Of a stretch of 47,500 nt of DNA, positions 1 to 12,183 are shown in pieces. A model generated the notes under the pieces. The model saw nothing but the letters and a program-made list of their open reading frames with translations. It searched no databases and was not told where the DNA came from. Position 1 is the stretch's first letter. Each line of letters opens with the position of its first letter. Origin of the DNA: Dipetalonema caudispina (Eukaryota; Nematoda; Chromadorea; Rhabditida; Onchocercidae); assembly GCA_013365325.1 (NCBI GenBank), contig JABVXV010000375.1, positions 1 through 47,500 on the forward strand, written 5' to 3'. A program made the translations under genes and the position numbers.

Positions 1-99
<99 letters not shown>

Positions 100-167
100 G
101 TTATTATTATTATTATTATCATTGTTATTACTATTATTATTATTATAGTAGTAGTAGTAATAGTAAT
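1..167. repeat. (ATT)n microsatellite in GPCR intron
   Basis: An almost pure ATT trinucleotide run covers about the first 105 bases. It then degrades through TTG/ATC variants into GTA/TAG-type triplets up to about base 167. It lies inside the intron before the first visible receptor exon. No coding potential is seen. Confidence 0.95.
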
Positions 168-318
168 AGTAGTATTTTAACATTTTAAATTTGCTTAAAA
201 CTTAATACGAATGATAATGGTAACTAGGTTATACATTGCTAACAATACAGATAACACTAATGATAGCTGAAGAAGGCTTCTAATAAAAATAATTCTGATA
301 CATGTAAGCATATTTCAG

Positions 319-608
319 GTGGACGATGGTTATTAGGGATGACCTTATGCCATATATTTACAACAGCTGATATAATGCTCTGTACAGCATCAATCCTAAA
401 TCTTTGCGCAATCGCATTGGATCGTTATTGGGCTATTCACGACCCCATTAATTATGTTCATAAAAGGACATTGAAATTTGTTTGCCGAAAAATTGCTGTG
501 GTATATAATTGTTTCATTTATGCTTACATTTACTTTGTACTGATAAATGATAACAAATTATCTGTAAAATAATACTTTCAAATGAATATTTATTCGTTTA
601 ATGCTTTT

Positions 609-642
<34 letters not shown>

Positions 643-3021
643 ATAGATGTTATTTCGAATAATATGTTGGAACTATTGATTGACATTGTCATTAATTTCA
701 GACATTATTTCAATACATTTCGTCCAATTCATTTAATTTATTTGAAAATAATTTTCATCAATTTTTCTTCTTCTCTTCCTTTCTTCCTCATCCTCTCTTT
801 CAAAACATTAATTATTTATGAAATTCCTTATTTATAGGTTTGGTTAGCAAGTGCATGTATTAGTGTACCACCAATAATTGGATGGAATGATTGGTCAGGT
901 GAAAGTTTAAAAACACATTGCGAATTAACAACTGAAAAAGCATTCGTTGTTTATTCAGCTAGTGGTTCATTTTTTGTGCCTCTTATTGTGATGATTATTG
1001 TTTATGTAAAAATATTTCTTGCTGCACGACAACGAATCAGGAAAAATTGGAGTTTGTTTGTTTATTTTAATTAGACTATATTTTAATTAAAAAAGGTTGC
1101 AAAATTTCAAATGAAAAAGTTTTTAAAAGTATCTAAATTTTTTGAAATTTAACTGTTTTAGATAATTTTCCATGAAACTATTAACATCACATTTGCTAGT
1201 AAAATATTAAGAGAAGTTTTTTTTTTTTTTTTTTTTTTTTTTGAGAAATTTAACAATACATTTATATTTAGGTCGAAGTGCGCTATCTGGTGGAAATAAA
1301 TTTCCATCCAGACGACCTAATGTACGCAAGAATAATCTCCAAGCATTCGGTAATACACCTCTTGTTTCAGTTGATAATTTTAGTGGACTCCGTGAAATGG
1401 TATGTTAGTAAAATTTATGCAGTTAAGAAAGAAAAGAATAACAAAGTTCAAATAAATTGAAAGAATTTAATCATTGATAGGCTATATTTATCATTTGATG
1501 AAATGAATATTTTCGAAATGTTTTGTAATTATTAGTTATGTAAATTTGTTGAAATTATGTTATTCCTAAATTTGTTTTAAAAATGTCCATTGAATTATCG
1601 ATACAATGAATAATGAGAAAATTGCATGTTGCATGCAAGTTTTATAAGCATTCTTGCAATTAAATGAGAAAGCTAATAATCGAAAAGAGCTGAAAAAAAA
1701 AGAAAAAAAATAGAAAATGATAAAATTTTAGAAAATTTTAAGATGTATTCCACAGGCTGTTACACGAAGTAGTCATACTCCTAGCAATGATATTTTATCC
1801 AGCAATTCACGATTTCCTGTGAAAACATCGAACAATGAAGAAAAGGTTATTAGTAATTTAAAAAGAAATTTTCAAATAAATCGTTTAATGTTAAGAAAAT
1901 TCAATCTTATTTCTTTTAATTTTCATTCATTATAACTGATTATGCAAAAAAAAAAAGGAAAAAATTACCGTATTATGTTGCTAAAATGTAAAATAAGCAA
2001 TGCTTAAATAATAATAGTAATGATATTTTAAATATTTTTTTTTGACTAAAAATGCCATATATATATATATATATATTAATTAATTGAAAATATTACCATC
2101 GAAATTTATCCAACTGATAGTTTAAATAGCAAAAAAAAAAAATCTTTTTAAAAATTTAATTTTTTTTTTCTTTTTTTTTCAAGAATCAAACTGCAACTGC
2201 TGTAAGGGAACGTGAGCAAATCAGTGTATCGAAGGAAAAACGAGCAGCAAAAACTATTGCTGTTATAATTTTTGTATTTTCATTTTGTTGGCTTCCATTC
2301 TTTTCCGCATATGTGATATTACCATTTTGTAATTCGTGCTATATTCATCCTAAGGTTAGTTTTATTTTTAATTATAATTTAAAATTTAGCAATATAATTT
2401 CATATTAGTTCTTGTATGAAGTGAAAAATTAGTAAGGGAGTGGTTAAACTTTAATTATTCATTCTTTTTATTGATGAAAAATGATGAGAATAGCAGTAAC
2501 AATAATGAGATATTTCACGAATTTTCAAAATTAATTAAATTTTTCAAATAATATTATTTGATATGAGAGCAAAAAATTTTGTTAAACAAAATTCATTTAT
2601 GAAATTTATTTGGCAAAAATTACTTCAGTTTTATTATAAAGTTTTTTCGAATTTTTCAATCTTATTTTTTCATCAAATTCTTATTTTCCACTTTTCTTTT
2701 TATTTATTTTGTTCATTTCCTTGCTTTCTCATTGAAATATCATAAATGAATTTTGCGGAAAAAAAAAATGTTTTTCATTTTATAAAAATTAAGAAGTAAA
2801 AAAGAAAATTCCAAAATTTATTAAATTTTATTATATTAATAAATTTAATTCAATTATAGATCATGCAAGCATTTGTTTGGCTTGGTTATATTAATTCATC
2901 GCTCAATCCATTTCTATATGGTATATTAAACTTGGAATTTCGACGAGCATTTGAAAAAATTTTGTGTCCCAAATTGTTTGATTTCAATCGTAGGATTAGG
3001 ACAACTCAGAATAAACCATAA
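319..3021 (+). CDS. ser-4: Biogenic-amine GPCR, 5-HT1/SER-4-like serotonin receptor, 5' truncated by window edge
   Basis: Six exons join in phase: 319-500, 838-1051, 1272-1399, 1756-1845, 2184-2354, 2860-3021 (stop TAA 3019-3021), giving 314 residues from just before TM3 to the C-terminus. TM1-TM2 exons lie left of the window. Seen in order: GRWLLG, conserved Cys in LCHIF, the amine-binding Asp in TTADIML (Asp3.32), [17 protein letters not shown] with the DRY motif, ICL2 [12 protein letters not shown]5 with YSASGSFF and its Pro, a third intracellular loop of modest length, TM6 [11 protein letters not shown]7 [10 protein letters not shown] (NPxxY), and a short tail ending RTTQNKP. The [15 protein letters not shown] and FxxCWLPFF signatures are those of 5-HT1-type receptors, which couple to Gi/o. 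The nematode SER-4 assignment is inference; an octopamine or tyramine receptor is less likely. The exon 2 donor splits a Ser codon (A/GT). Confidence 0.92.
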
Positions 3022-3071
3022 TAATTTATTAAATATTATTGCATCAATTCATATAATTTTGATCAATTCCG

Positions 3072-3077
3072 AATAAA
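3072..3077 (+). terminator. Poly(A) signal of the GPCR
   Basis: AATAAA begins 51 bases after the stop codon. A second AATAAA lies at 3153-3158, after a T-rich stretch. Either could direct 3' end formation; the first is the better spaced. Confidence 0.6.
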
Positions 3078-6000
3078 TATTTGATATATCATATCGTGTC
3101 ATTTTTTTTTTTCTTTTTTTTTTACATTACTTAATCTATTTATAAATTCCTTAATAAATATAATTATTAAAAAAACAAAAAAAAAAAAAAAAAAGGGAAG
3201 AGTTTGTTTAAAATATATTGTTTAACTTTAACAAAATTGGCCTTGATAATAAAAGTAAACTTGCATGATAGGTGATAAGCTATGATTGTTTTTCAAGTTT
3301 TATGATACGAATAAAATAGATAAAAATAAAATTTTTTTGTCTTTTTATAATTGTTCGATTATGAAGTATACTTTTTTCAATAAATATAGTAATTAAAAAA
3401 TTTTAAGTAAACCAACAAGCTTTGAATGTAATGTATAATTATGAATAATAATGCTTTTAGTAAAAGTTAGGCAGAAATAAGTGATAGGATGCAAAATTCT
3501 AATAATGACATATGAAAATCTAATAGATTTTAGTTTGCGAAAAATATTTGTATTTTGAAGCATAGCAACTAAATTTTAGCAATTATAATAAATTTAATTT
3601 ATAATTTTAATTCTAAATCCCAGTATTTCGTTGAGAAGCTTGAATGAGATAAAAAATGAAAATTTCACGTTTATTGTTAAATTTGATCATTTATCATAAA
3701 AGATGTGGCAATTACATTGATTACACTAGGGAATAAATCAGAAGTATAGAACATAAATTAAAATGTTAAAATAAAAATAGGATATCAATTTATTTTTTGC
3801 GAATCTTTCCACGAATACTTTGATTCGTTGTGTTACCTTGCAATCAAATATAAGTAGTATTACTTAAAATTAAATTTAAAAAATTATTGAATCAAGTTAT
3901 ACAGTAAAATATTTATTATCCTTCCTCCATAAATCAAGCAGTAGTTCGATTACAACTATATTTTAAAATTTTTAGCAGTAATTTAAAATTTTATATCATA
4001 TGGAGATAACAAGAGATGAAATAAGTACAAATAAGCAAATTATTAGTATTGCAAATTTGGAAGAATCAAATTAAACGTGTTCAAATACTTGCAAATTATA
4101 TAAAAAAAAAAATTAATGAATAAATCTCTTTCATCAATTAAAAATTCATCTTTTTATTTATTTCATAAAATACGAAGAAAATGAAGCAATAATACCGTTT
4201 TTGTATTAATGTCATTTTGATCTTTTATTACAAACATCAAACGAATAAATGAATATTAAAATAATGAAAAATAAGGAATCGAGTGGAATAAAGCGAAGAA
4301 AACATTTATGTTAATATAAAATATTTTCTAAATAATTATCCCAAAAATTAATTTAATAATATGGGAAAATAAAAACAAACTTCTGACTCTCAGTTTTCCC
4401 TATTCTATGATATGATCAAAATGGATCATCTTGAATAAAGATTTTTGCTTGTCTATCATTCATCAAATTCCAATTATTCATTTTATGACTATCGTAAGAA
4501 GTACGAAAACGAATCCTTTTTAAAATTTCAACATCAAATCAGTTTATTATTCACTGAAGTTCATTCCAGCAATGTAATAGTTGAATATTACCATTATATA
4601 AAGACAATATTTGCAAGTTAAGAATAAAACAAAACTTATCTTTTATTGTATTTTCGAAAAATATTGAAATTTTACATCGATAAGATTTTCTGTTTTTTTC
4701 ATTTTATTTCATCATCGTACCCATTTCTTCCTCATATTGTTGCATGAATATTATATCATTCGATCATTCAAAATTTCATTGATAGAATACAAATTTGATA
4801 AGTTTTTTCTTTCGACTTATAATGATAGGTTGTTATTGTGATTATGCCATGGTGGATTAAAGATGATTTAATTATCAAAATAAGGAATGTATGGTCAATC
4901 AGTTGATAAATTTAAAATGATAGGCAAAATTTGAACAAAAAAAAAAACAAGTAAAAATAAGCAATATATTTCTAAATAATAACAAGTGAAAAGTGCAAAT
5001 ATATGCAATTGAACAAAATATATTTCACATAAATATCCGTCGCAAGTAATTGTTGAGCTAATTAGTGAAAGATTAGAGAGAAAAGTGAAAAAGTGAAAAT
5101 ATCTCAAATAACAATAATTCAATCTTTCCATTTATTATTGGAAATCAATAATGGTTAAAATAATAACAATAAGCTTTGCAAAGTATGACATGCATTCATT
5201 TCCTATCCTTCCAGATCAAATTAACAACAGTAACAACGATGACTGGAAAAAAAAAAAAATCAAAGATTAGAAAATTTTGAAAGATAGCATATAAATTAAA
5301 AAGGGAAAGAAAAAACTGAAAGATATAATGATTGAAGTTCAATCAATTTTTCGTTTTTTTTTTTTTTCTTTTAATTATTAAATCTGATAATTACTATCAA
5401 TGAATGATAAATGAAGAAAGTATCACGGATAAATGATTCCTATACAAACTATTCCTTTATACAATGCAACATAACAAATATACAAAACTATTTAGCAATA
5501 AATAATTACTAAAGAAATTTTAAGGATAAAAAACATTCAAATAAATTATGTACTGTAAATGATTTATGTATTAATAGAGCAAATTTGTTGAAATTTCACA
5601 TTATTATTATTATCATTGCTGAAGTATGGAAATGATTAATCTGACTTTTATATGTTTCAATTTTCCTCTAACTTAATTTTGAACTTCCAATTGAACTTTT
5701 CAACCAAATAATCTCTCTTCAAAGATTATTTTATTGTTACAAATGCCTTATCACAATGGATTAAATGTGAAAAATGATAATCTTATTTGCTTCATGGAAT
5801 GTTCATAGTAGAAGAATATTGAAAATATAAAACGAAATTTAACATTACCACAATTCTACCATTTTTTGGTCAATGAACAAATCCCGTCCAGGATTTTTGC
5901 TTTTTTTTTTCTTTCTGAATCATGGAAATTTATAAATTATATTCTTAAAAGATCAAAAATTTGCGGAATTTGCTCTGAAAAAAAAAAAAAAAAAAACATA

Positions 6001-6262
6001 TGTAATCTTGTAAATGCTCCGTAGTTGATGACAAAGGCAGATGTTAATTATTATTAATTAGCCTATATGATAATAGATAATTTCTGTTTGTTAAATGTAT
6101 TGAAAGCTTCGGGAAATAGAAGAAAGGATGGTGAAGGCATTTCAAAAAAAAAAAAAAAAAAATAATTAATACAACAACAAACTGCAAAAAAATAAGGCAA
6201 AGCTTAAAAAAGTTAAAACAAGTACTGATTAAATTTGAAAAATTTCATACCATAAAAAACTA
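3078..6262. other. Intergenic, no gene seen
   Basis: Very AT-rich sequence with A and T homopolymers. The longest open frames (for example minus 4895-5131) are low-complexity, lack splice context and resemble nothing I recognise. This is the tail-to-tail spacer between the GPCR (plus) and the kinase (minus), so it should contain both 3' UTRs. Confidence 0.6.
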
Positions 6263-9200
6263 TCAATTACTTTGTTTTTGCAAATTTAATGCTTGTTGTA
6301 CATAATTTGCAACATATTCCGAAGTACCATTTAAGCTATCATAATATTTGAAAAATTCCATCTCCATAAGCATCGCATAGTTTGGTCGAGCTTCTGTTTC
6401 TTTGACAAGGCTTAAAATTATCCAAATAATATGTAAAAAAAAAAAAAAAAAAAAAAAAAGAAAAGAGTGAAATTTAAACTGACATTGATAATTATTTTCT
6501 AGAAAATTACAATATACTCACCACGAATTGATAAATTGAACAGTTCTAATTGAGTATACATCCGATGGGCCCATTATTGGTGCATCACCGTAAACAACCT
6601 GCTGAAGTTGTACAAAAAGTTCATTTTCGTTAAATCTTGGATACGGAAATACACCAAGTGCCACTTCTTGCTGTAAAAAAGTAAACGTTGAATTGTTATT
6701 TCATTATTATCAATTAAGATACATGAAACATTGGTAATCTAAAAAAAACTAATGATTGGAATCAATAAATTGTTTCCAAATCATTTCTGATAAATTAACA
6801 AAAAGTTTATTTCTTATTATGACAAGAATAAATTAACTTTACCAGTGTAATGCCTAGGCTCCAAACATCAGAACGTATATCGTATGCAGCATTTGTAAGC
6901 AATCTTTCAGGCTGCAATTAATATAATCAGCTAATCAATAGTATTATAATAGAAATTTGGCGAGAAATTTCATTGTTATTCCAAAATTTATTAAAATTTT
7001 GCAACAAATGTTAGAAAAGAAAAGTATTACTGTTTAAAAACGACTATTACTTTCATAGTATTAATGTTTATACATGAAAATTTTCCACTAATATACAAAT
7101 CATTCATGAAAAAACTAACTGCCATATATGGTCGACATCCTGCTTCACGTGTTTGTGCCACAGAATTTATTAAATAACCGGATATTCCGAAATCACAAAG
7201 CTTAATATTACCTCGCAGATCCAGCAAAATGTTGGATGGTTTTACATCTAAAATGTAACATACTAATTTCTAAATAGCTGCAACGAGATAATTTGATATG
7301 AGATGAACTTTAATTGATTTGGCAAAATTCTATGATTTTACCTACTAGTCTATCTGCTCATACGATCATTTCCTTCTATGATAGTTATTTTATCCATCAG
7401 TCTACCTATTCATATGGATATTTACTACCAACTACCAATGTTGGCCTAAATACAAATCCCACCTATTATTACGAATACTGAATCCTGAAAGGTCATTACA
7501 ATTTGTTAAAATATGCAATTAAAATTATCTAGCATCCTAAATTTTTTTAACCATATAATAAATGAAAATTGTTGATATAGTATTTTTGATATAAAGAAAT
7601 ATTCGAAAAAAAGAATTTTAAAAGCATAAAAGTAAATACAGAAAGATCGAACGACAAAAAAAATTATACCTCGATGGATAATTTTAATTTCATTTTTCAG
7701 ATGATTTAATGCTTTAAGAATCTGAAACAATACAGCTTAACATATACCATCACACAACAATTTGAAAAATAAAAAGGAAAAAAAAAAACACAAATCACTG
7801 AAAGTATTCTATAAAACTTTTAATAGGAAAACTTCTGCTTAATTACTTTTCTGTCATCTGATAATGAGACGAAAAATTTCTCATATGTTATATCATACAA
7901 ATAATATCATTCTTATTCAAACGGTAATTAGTCTATGGTTAATTGATTGACTAACTAATTGAAAGTATAAGTTGAATTTTTACATAATCAACTAAAACAG
8001 ATACAATAATGTACCGATACTGCAACATGGCCAAGTATACGTTCATCAAAAACACCATGAGTATGATTATGAATAGTTTTATACAAATTTTCCAATGATA
8101 TATCCATTAATTCCATACATACCAAACAGTCTCCCTAAAATAATTGTAGCATTTCAGAGGTGAAACCTATGAGAGAAATATTATCCAATAAAAAGTAGCC
8201 AACCAGGAAAAAAAAAAAAAAAAAAAACGAAAATATAGTTCTGGACTAGTTCCGGTTCCTCTTCTTTCCCCGGTTCAAGATCAATTTCATGAACCCTTTA
8301 TTTTTGCATTATATAAAGCTTAGCATTCCGGCAGCATCTAATAATAACTGAAAATTAACATTCATAATTTCTAACATGAATTAACCTCATGAAAGGTAAG
8401 GCCGTAAAAAGTTACAACTTGGGGACAATCTGAAGCTTTTTTAATTGCATCAACTTCCTGTCTTAGACGTTTCATTGAACGATTAGCTTCGCCATCATCA
8501 TTTTTGCCCGAAATTATGCGAACTTTCTGGAAAAACAAAAGATACTGCAAGAAAAAAAATCTCACAATTTCAATTAATTAGTTGAATAAAAATTTTCAAG
8601 TCCAACTAAAATATTATTCGTTAATTCTGGAATACTTGTCGTATTAGTTGAATTAAAATTGATTTTTTGCTAACAATAAAATCTCTACTTTAACTGCCAT
8701 ATATCGTCCCGTTTCATTGTGCCGCATCTTATTCACACGACCGTAAGCACCTTCACCAATCGATCCAAGATCTGTCAAATCCTGTAACACAGTACCGGGT
8801 AAGCACGATCATTCATTACTACCATCATTTTTCGAAACTTATAATTCTGCATATAAATCATAGTAGTTTGCAATAAGTAATCAGGTTCACCACAAAACTT
8901 ACATATATTCTTATGCAAAACTAAAAATAAATAATTTGGAATCTGAATGGAGAAAAACATTTTCCGGAAATATCTATCCAATATGTAGTTGAGTTTTTCA
9001 TATGGAAAAGTCCTAATCCAATCTATATTTTACAACAAGAAAAGAAGTAATACCTCATAACCGAAGCAATATTCCTTTGGCTCTTCTGGAAATCGTAACC
9101 TACCAGAAATAAACATCCGGATGAAACCCCTGTAAAATATATATGTTATTTAATTTCAAAATATATACATTTTACCGGAATAACTAAAATTGTTTATCTT

Positions 9201-9411
9201 TTATCCAAAATAGGACTAATTTACAACATTCATACATTCCTTGATATATTTCGATTTATCTATTAAAGAGTGAAAAATAGGTAAAAGAAGCATCGTCTCA
9301 CATATGTGAAATTTTTTCAACATCCTTAGCTCCATCTGGAACCATTTGAGCATCACCCAATTCCATCTCCTCCGTTAATTCATCCTTTGTGGTATTTCGT
9401 CCCGGAAACAT
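6263..9411 (-). CDS. Dual-specificity MAP kinase kinase (MKK4/SEK type)
   Basis: Ten exons join in phase to 361 aa: 9302-9411, 9054-9129, 8689-8781, 8386-8526, 8015-8134, 7670-7721, 7120-7247, 6843-6911, 6522-6670, 6263-6410. Motifs seen: glycine loop GEGAYG (71-76), ATP-binding lysine in MAVK (K93), HRDVKPSN (catalytic D198), DFG (216-218), activation loop SVAQT with the two expected phosphorylation sites S226 and T230, GCRPYMAPER, and [10 protein letters not shown]. The protein should phosphorylate a p38- or JNK-type MAPK in the cytoplasm. The lead-in FPEEPKEY and [13 protein letters not shown] resemble MKK4 more than MKK3/6, but the SEK-1, MKK-4 and SEK-3-like groups cannot be separated by eye. 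Two oddities: after the VAIK lysine there is an extra hydrophilic stretch ([11 protein letters not shown]), and the usual HPF near the C-terminus is replaced by MEFFKYY. The start is chosen because a TTTTCAG acceptor lies 2 nt upstream of the ATG. Confidence 0.93.
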
Positions 9412-9420
9412 GTCTGAAAA
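9412..9420 (-). promoter_or_regulatory. Candidate spliced-leader acceptor of the kinase
   Basis: On the minus strand TTTTCAG is followed by AC and then the ATG of the kinase, leaving a 2-nt 5' UTR. This spacing is typical of nematode SL1 trans-splice sites. A cis-spliced upstream non-coding exon cannot be excluded, because the 5' end of the transcript is not visible in DNA. Confidence 0.5.
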
Positions 9421-9499
9421 ATATTTGCTTCGTTGACAAATTTTCAATAGATTATCGGCAATTAATGGAACAAACGCTAGGAATATGATGTGGTCAGTT

Positions 9500-10440
9500 T
9501 TAGCTTGATGATCAAAGAGCTTATTTCAAGATTACTTCAGTGAGTTTAGCTGATGATGGTACAGTTCAAGCGAATTAGTTTAGGATAGCATAGTTTAAAA
9601 AGACATACTTTAGTTCAAGATATCACTGTTGAAGAAATTTATTTAGTTCAAAATGATATATTACAAAGGATTTAGTTCAAGCTAATACAGTTCAATGGGT
9701 TTAGTTCAATTAATTCAAGATTGCTTATTTAAAATGCTTAATTCGAGAGGTTATAGTTCAGTAAAATTTTATTTCAAGATGACATAGTATTAGGAATTTA
9801 ATTCAAGATAATGTAGTTAAATGGGCTTCGTTCAAAATTGCATAAATTAATGGGTTTAATTAATTAATTCAAGATTGCAATGTTTAAAATGTTTAGTTCG
9901 AAAAATTATAATTCAATAAATTGTTATTTCAAGATGACGTAGTATGGAGGAGTTAGTTCAAGAAAGATGTACTTCAATTGATTTAATTCAAATTGGCATA
10001 ATTCAATGAATTTATTTAAGATTGCATAGTTCAATGGGTTTAATTCAGGATTGGATGACTCAAAAAGGTTGATTTAAGATGATATAGTTCAATGAATTTA
10101 ATTCAATATTGCATAATTCATAGAGTTAAGGTTTAACGTAACATAATTACATGGATTTTAGTTTGAAATGGTATAGTTTAATGAAAATGAATTAGTTCAA
10201 AGGTAAGTAAGTATAGGTTAGTGAAAATTTATTTCAAGATGGTATAGTTCAAAGAGTTTGACTAATTTACAAGTTAATAGACTACTCAATGGATTTCATT
10301 CAAAATGGCATGATTTAATTGAGGTTTAATTGAAGATTTACATCGTTTAAAAGGGTTTAGTTCGAAATGGTATCGTTGGAACAAGATTTATTTCAACATT
10401 GCATAAGTTCAAAGGGCATACTTTAAAAATGATAGGAGAC
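9500..10440. repeat. Degenerate tandem repeat, unit about 30-35 bp with ~155 bp higher-order period
   Basis: Diverged copies built from the core TTCAAGAT-NGCATAGTTCAATG-GGTTTAAT run through most of this stretch. Words such as AGTTCAA, TTCAAGAT, GCATA and AATGGGTTTA recur in order many times. A longer block starting AATGGGTTTA at 9694 and again at 9849 shares about 120 aligned bases including the interruptions, which indicates a higher-order duplication of about 155 bp. No open frame crosses it. It is not a coding repeat and looks like an old minisatellite lying between the two divergent genes. Confidence 0.75.
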
Positions 10441-10536
10441 GAGAAATTTTCATATTGGTAAGTCTGAAATAAGAGGAATGAGTGACTTTCCAAGTTAATG
10501 GTTACATTTATTGTGAATGAAAAGTAGTGATAGATG

Positions 10537-10580
10537 GGAGAGAGAGAGAGGGAGAGGGAGGGAGAGAGAGAGAAAGAGCG
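10537..10580 (+). repeat. (GA)n-rich tract
   Basis: A GAGAGAGAGAGG-type purine tract of about 40 bases between the minisatellite and an AT-rich spacer. The long minus-strand open frame across it (10495-10956) is just low-complexity Ser/Leu translation of this and neighbouring repeats. Confidence 0.8.
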
Positions 10581-10734
10581 ATAGAGATTGATGAAATTTG
10601 GAAATATTTATGATAGAGATTGAGAAAGTTTGAAATATTTTGAATATTTTAGAGATATCATGAGGTAATGAGATTTTTGAAGATGATAGTATAATATTAG
10701 AGGATTGAAAATGTTTGGTAGAGGTTACGTGTAT

Positions 10735-10802
10735 TAATATTAATAATAATAATAATGATAATAACAATAATAATAATAATGATAATAATAATAATGATAT
10801 TG
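10735..10802 (+). repeat. (AAT)n/(ATA)n imperfect microsatellite
   Basis: AATAATAAT runs broken by ATGATA and ACAATA variants. Confidence 0.85.
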
Positions 10803-12183
10803 ATTTATCATAGCTATAGTGAGAAATGAAAGTATGATAGATGATTAAAGAGAGAGCAGGAAAAGAGAGAAGAAAGATTTTGGCGAAAGATTGAGAGAAT
10901 GAAAAAAGGGTGATGAAATGTGCATTGCAATGATGTTTGAAGGACAATGACATCAACGAGAAATATGTGTTTAAATGGTAATTCTAAATTCTAATTAAAT
11001 ATTTTAAGTCTTTCTTAATTTGTATAAAATAGCATTGATTTTACAAGTAAAGATAAGATATGAATTATTGATTGTTGTAATTTATTTGAACATAGGGTAA
11101 TAAATTTCAAGAAAAAAAAAAAGTTAAAGGATTTTTTGAAAATTTTAATTGAAAATTTATCATATTTATTTTCTATGATAGTAAACATAGAATTTGTTGG
11201 GATTTTATAGCAATTTTAATGACTAACACTCTTGATTGGCATTTTTGAATACCGTAATTTAAATCATGCTAAATTAATTAAACCTAAAAAAATGTATTTA
11301 GTGATAGTTTCATAAATCTTAGTTTTCTTTAAAAAAAAAAAAAAAAAAAAAAGGGAAGATAAAATAAAATTTAAACCTTTAATAGAAACAACTGTAGCAA
11401 ATCCTTTCCAATTTAGTGATATTTACAATGTATAATGAAATCTTCGTAAACAAGTAAAATTTAAATTAGCATTAGCTATTTTTAAAGGAGAAAGTTTATA
11501 CTTTAGATGGAGAAATTAGATTTAATCGTAGCTGCTATCATTTTCCATCACGTGCTAAGTATATTTCTTTATCTCTACCTAACCTTTTATAAGCCTTAAT
11601 CTTTCCCAATAAAGTTAATTATATTTGAAGTAAGTGATGATGTTGATTTTTGTATCATATTTTCCCATCATTTTATTATCCATCAAAAGTGATGCATTAT
11701 TATTGGAAATGATAACGTTTCATTTAGTTGATAATAGTTATAGATTAGCAAAACTGGATGGAAATGTAAATTCGATTCAATCGATGGGAGAGATGATGAA
11801 GTTGGTGAGTTGTAAATATGTTCATGAATTGGTTATATTTGATTTTAATTTGGCATCCTTCTCTCTTCTCTTCCACCAACATTTGCTGTAAATCCAACTG
11901 TATCAACAAATTTCTCGATTAGCTTGGGAATTTCTGCGTTCGTTGAGCTCAAATCCTTAAGTTATGGTATAATAGTTGTAAGGAAGAGAGAGGGAGATGG
12001 AAGGGAAAGTGAGAGGAATAGGGCTAAGAGGACGGGATGATAAATGATGAAGCTGGTGTTTGACAGAGGAGAAGGATGATTTCGATGAGAGTGAAGAAGA
12101 GAGACAAGCATTGATCAATAAACAATTATTGATCAATCGAAACAACTTGCTTAACATTGAGAAATGTGGTTCGAGTAGTTAAG
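10803..12183. other. Spacer upstream of SMYD-type gene
   Basis: AT-rich. The only notable frame is plus 11637 to about 11802. Its ATG opens a hydrophobic, signal-peptide-like start and it ends at a possible donor (GTGAGT), but I find no convincing downstream partner exon, so it is not called a gene. Promoter or 5' UTR elements of the SMYD-type gene would be expected here; none can be identified by sight. Confidence 0.4.

Noticed and set aside
10495..10956. 153-codon minus-strand open frame
   Set aside because: Ser/Leu-rich translation of GA and AAT microsatellites; no splice context or family signature.
11637..11802. Signal-peptide-like plus-strand frame ending at a GTGAGT donor
   Set aside because: No convincing acceptor exon in phase downstream, and the next coding exon belongs to the SMYD-type gene with its own start; evidence too weak for a gene call.
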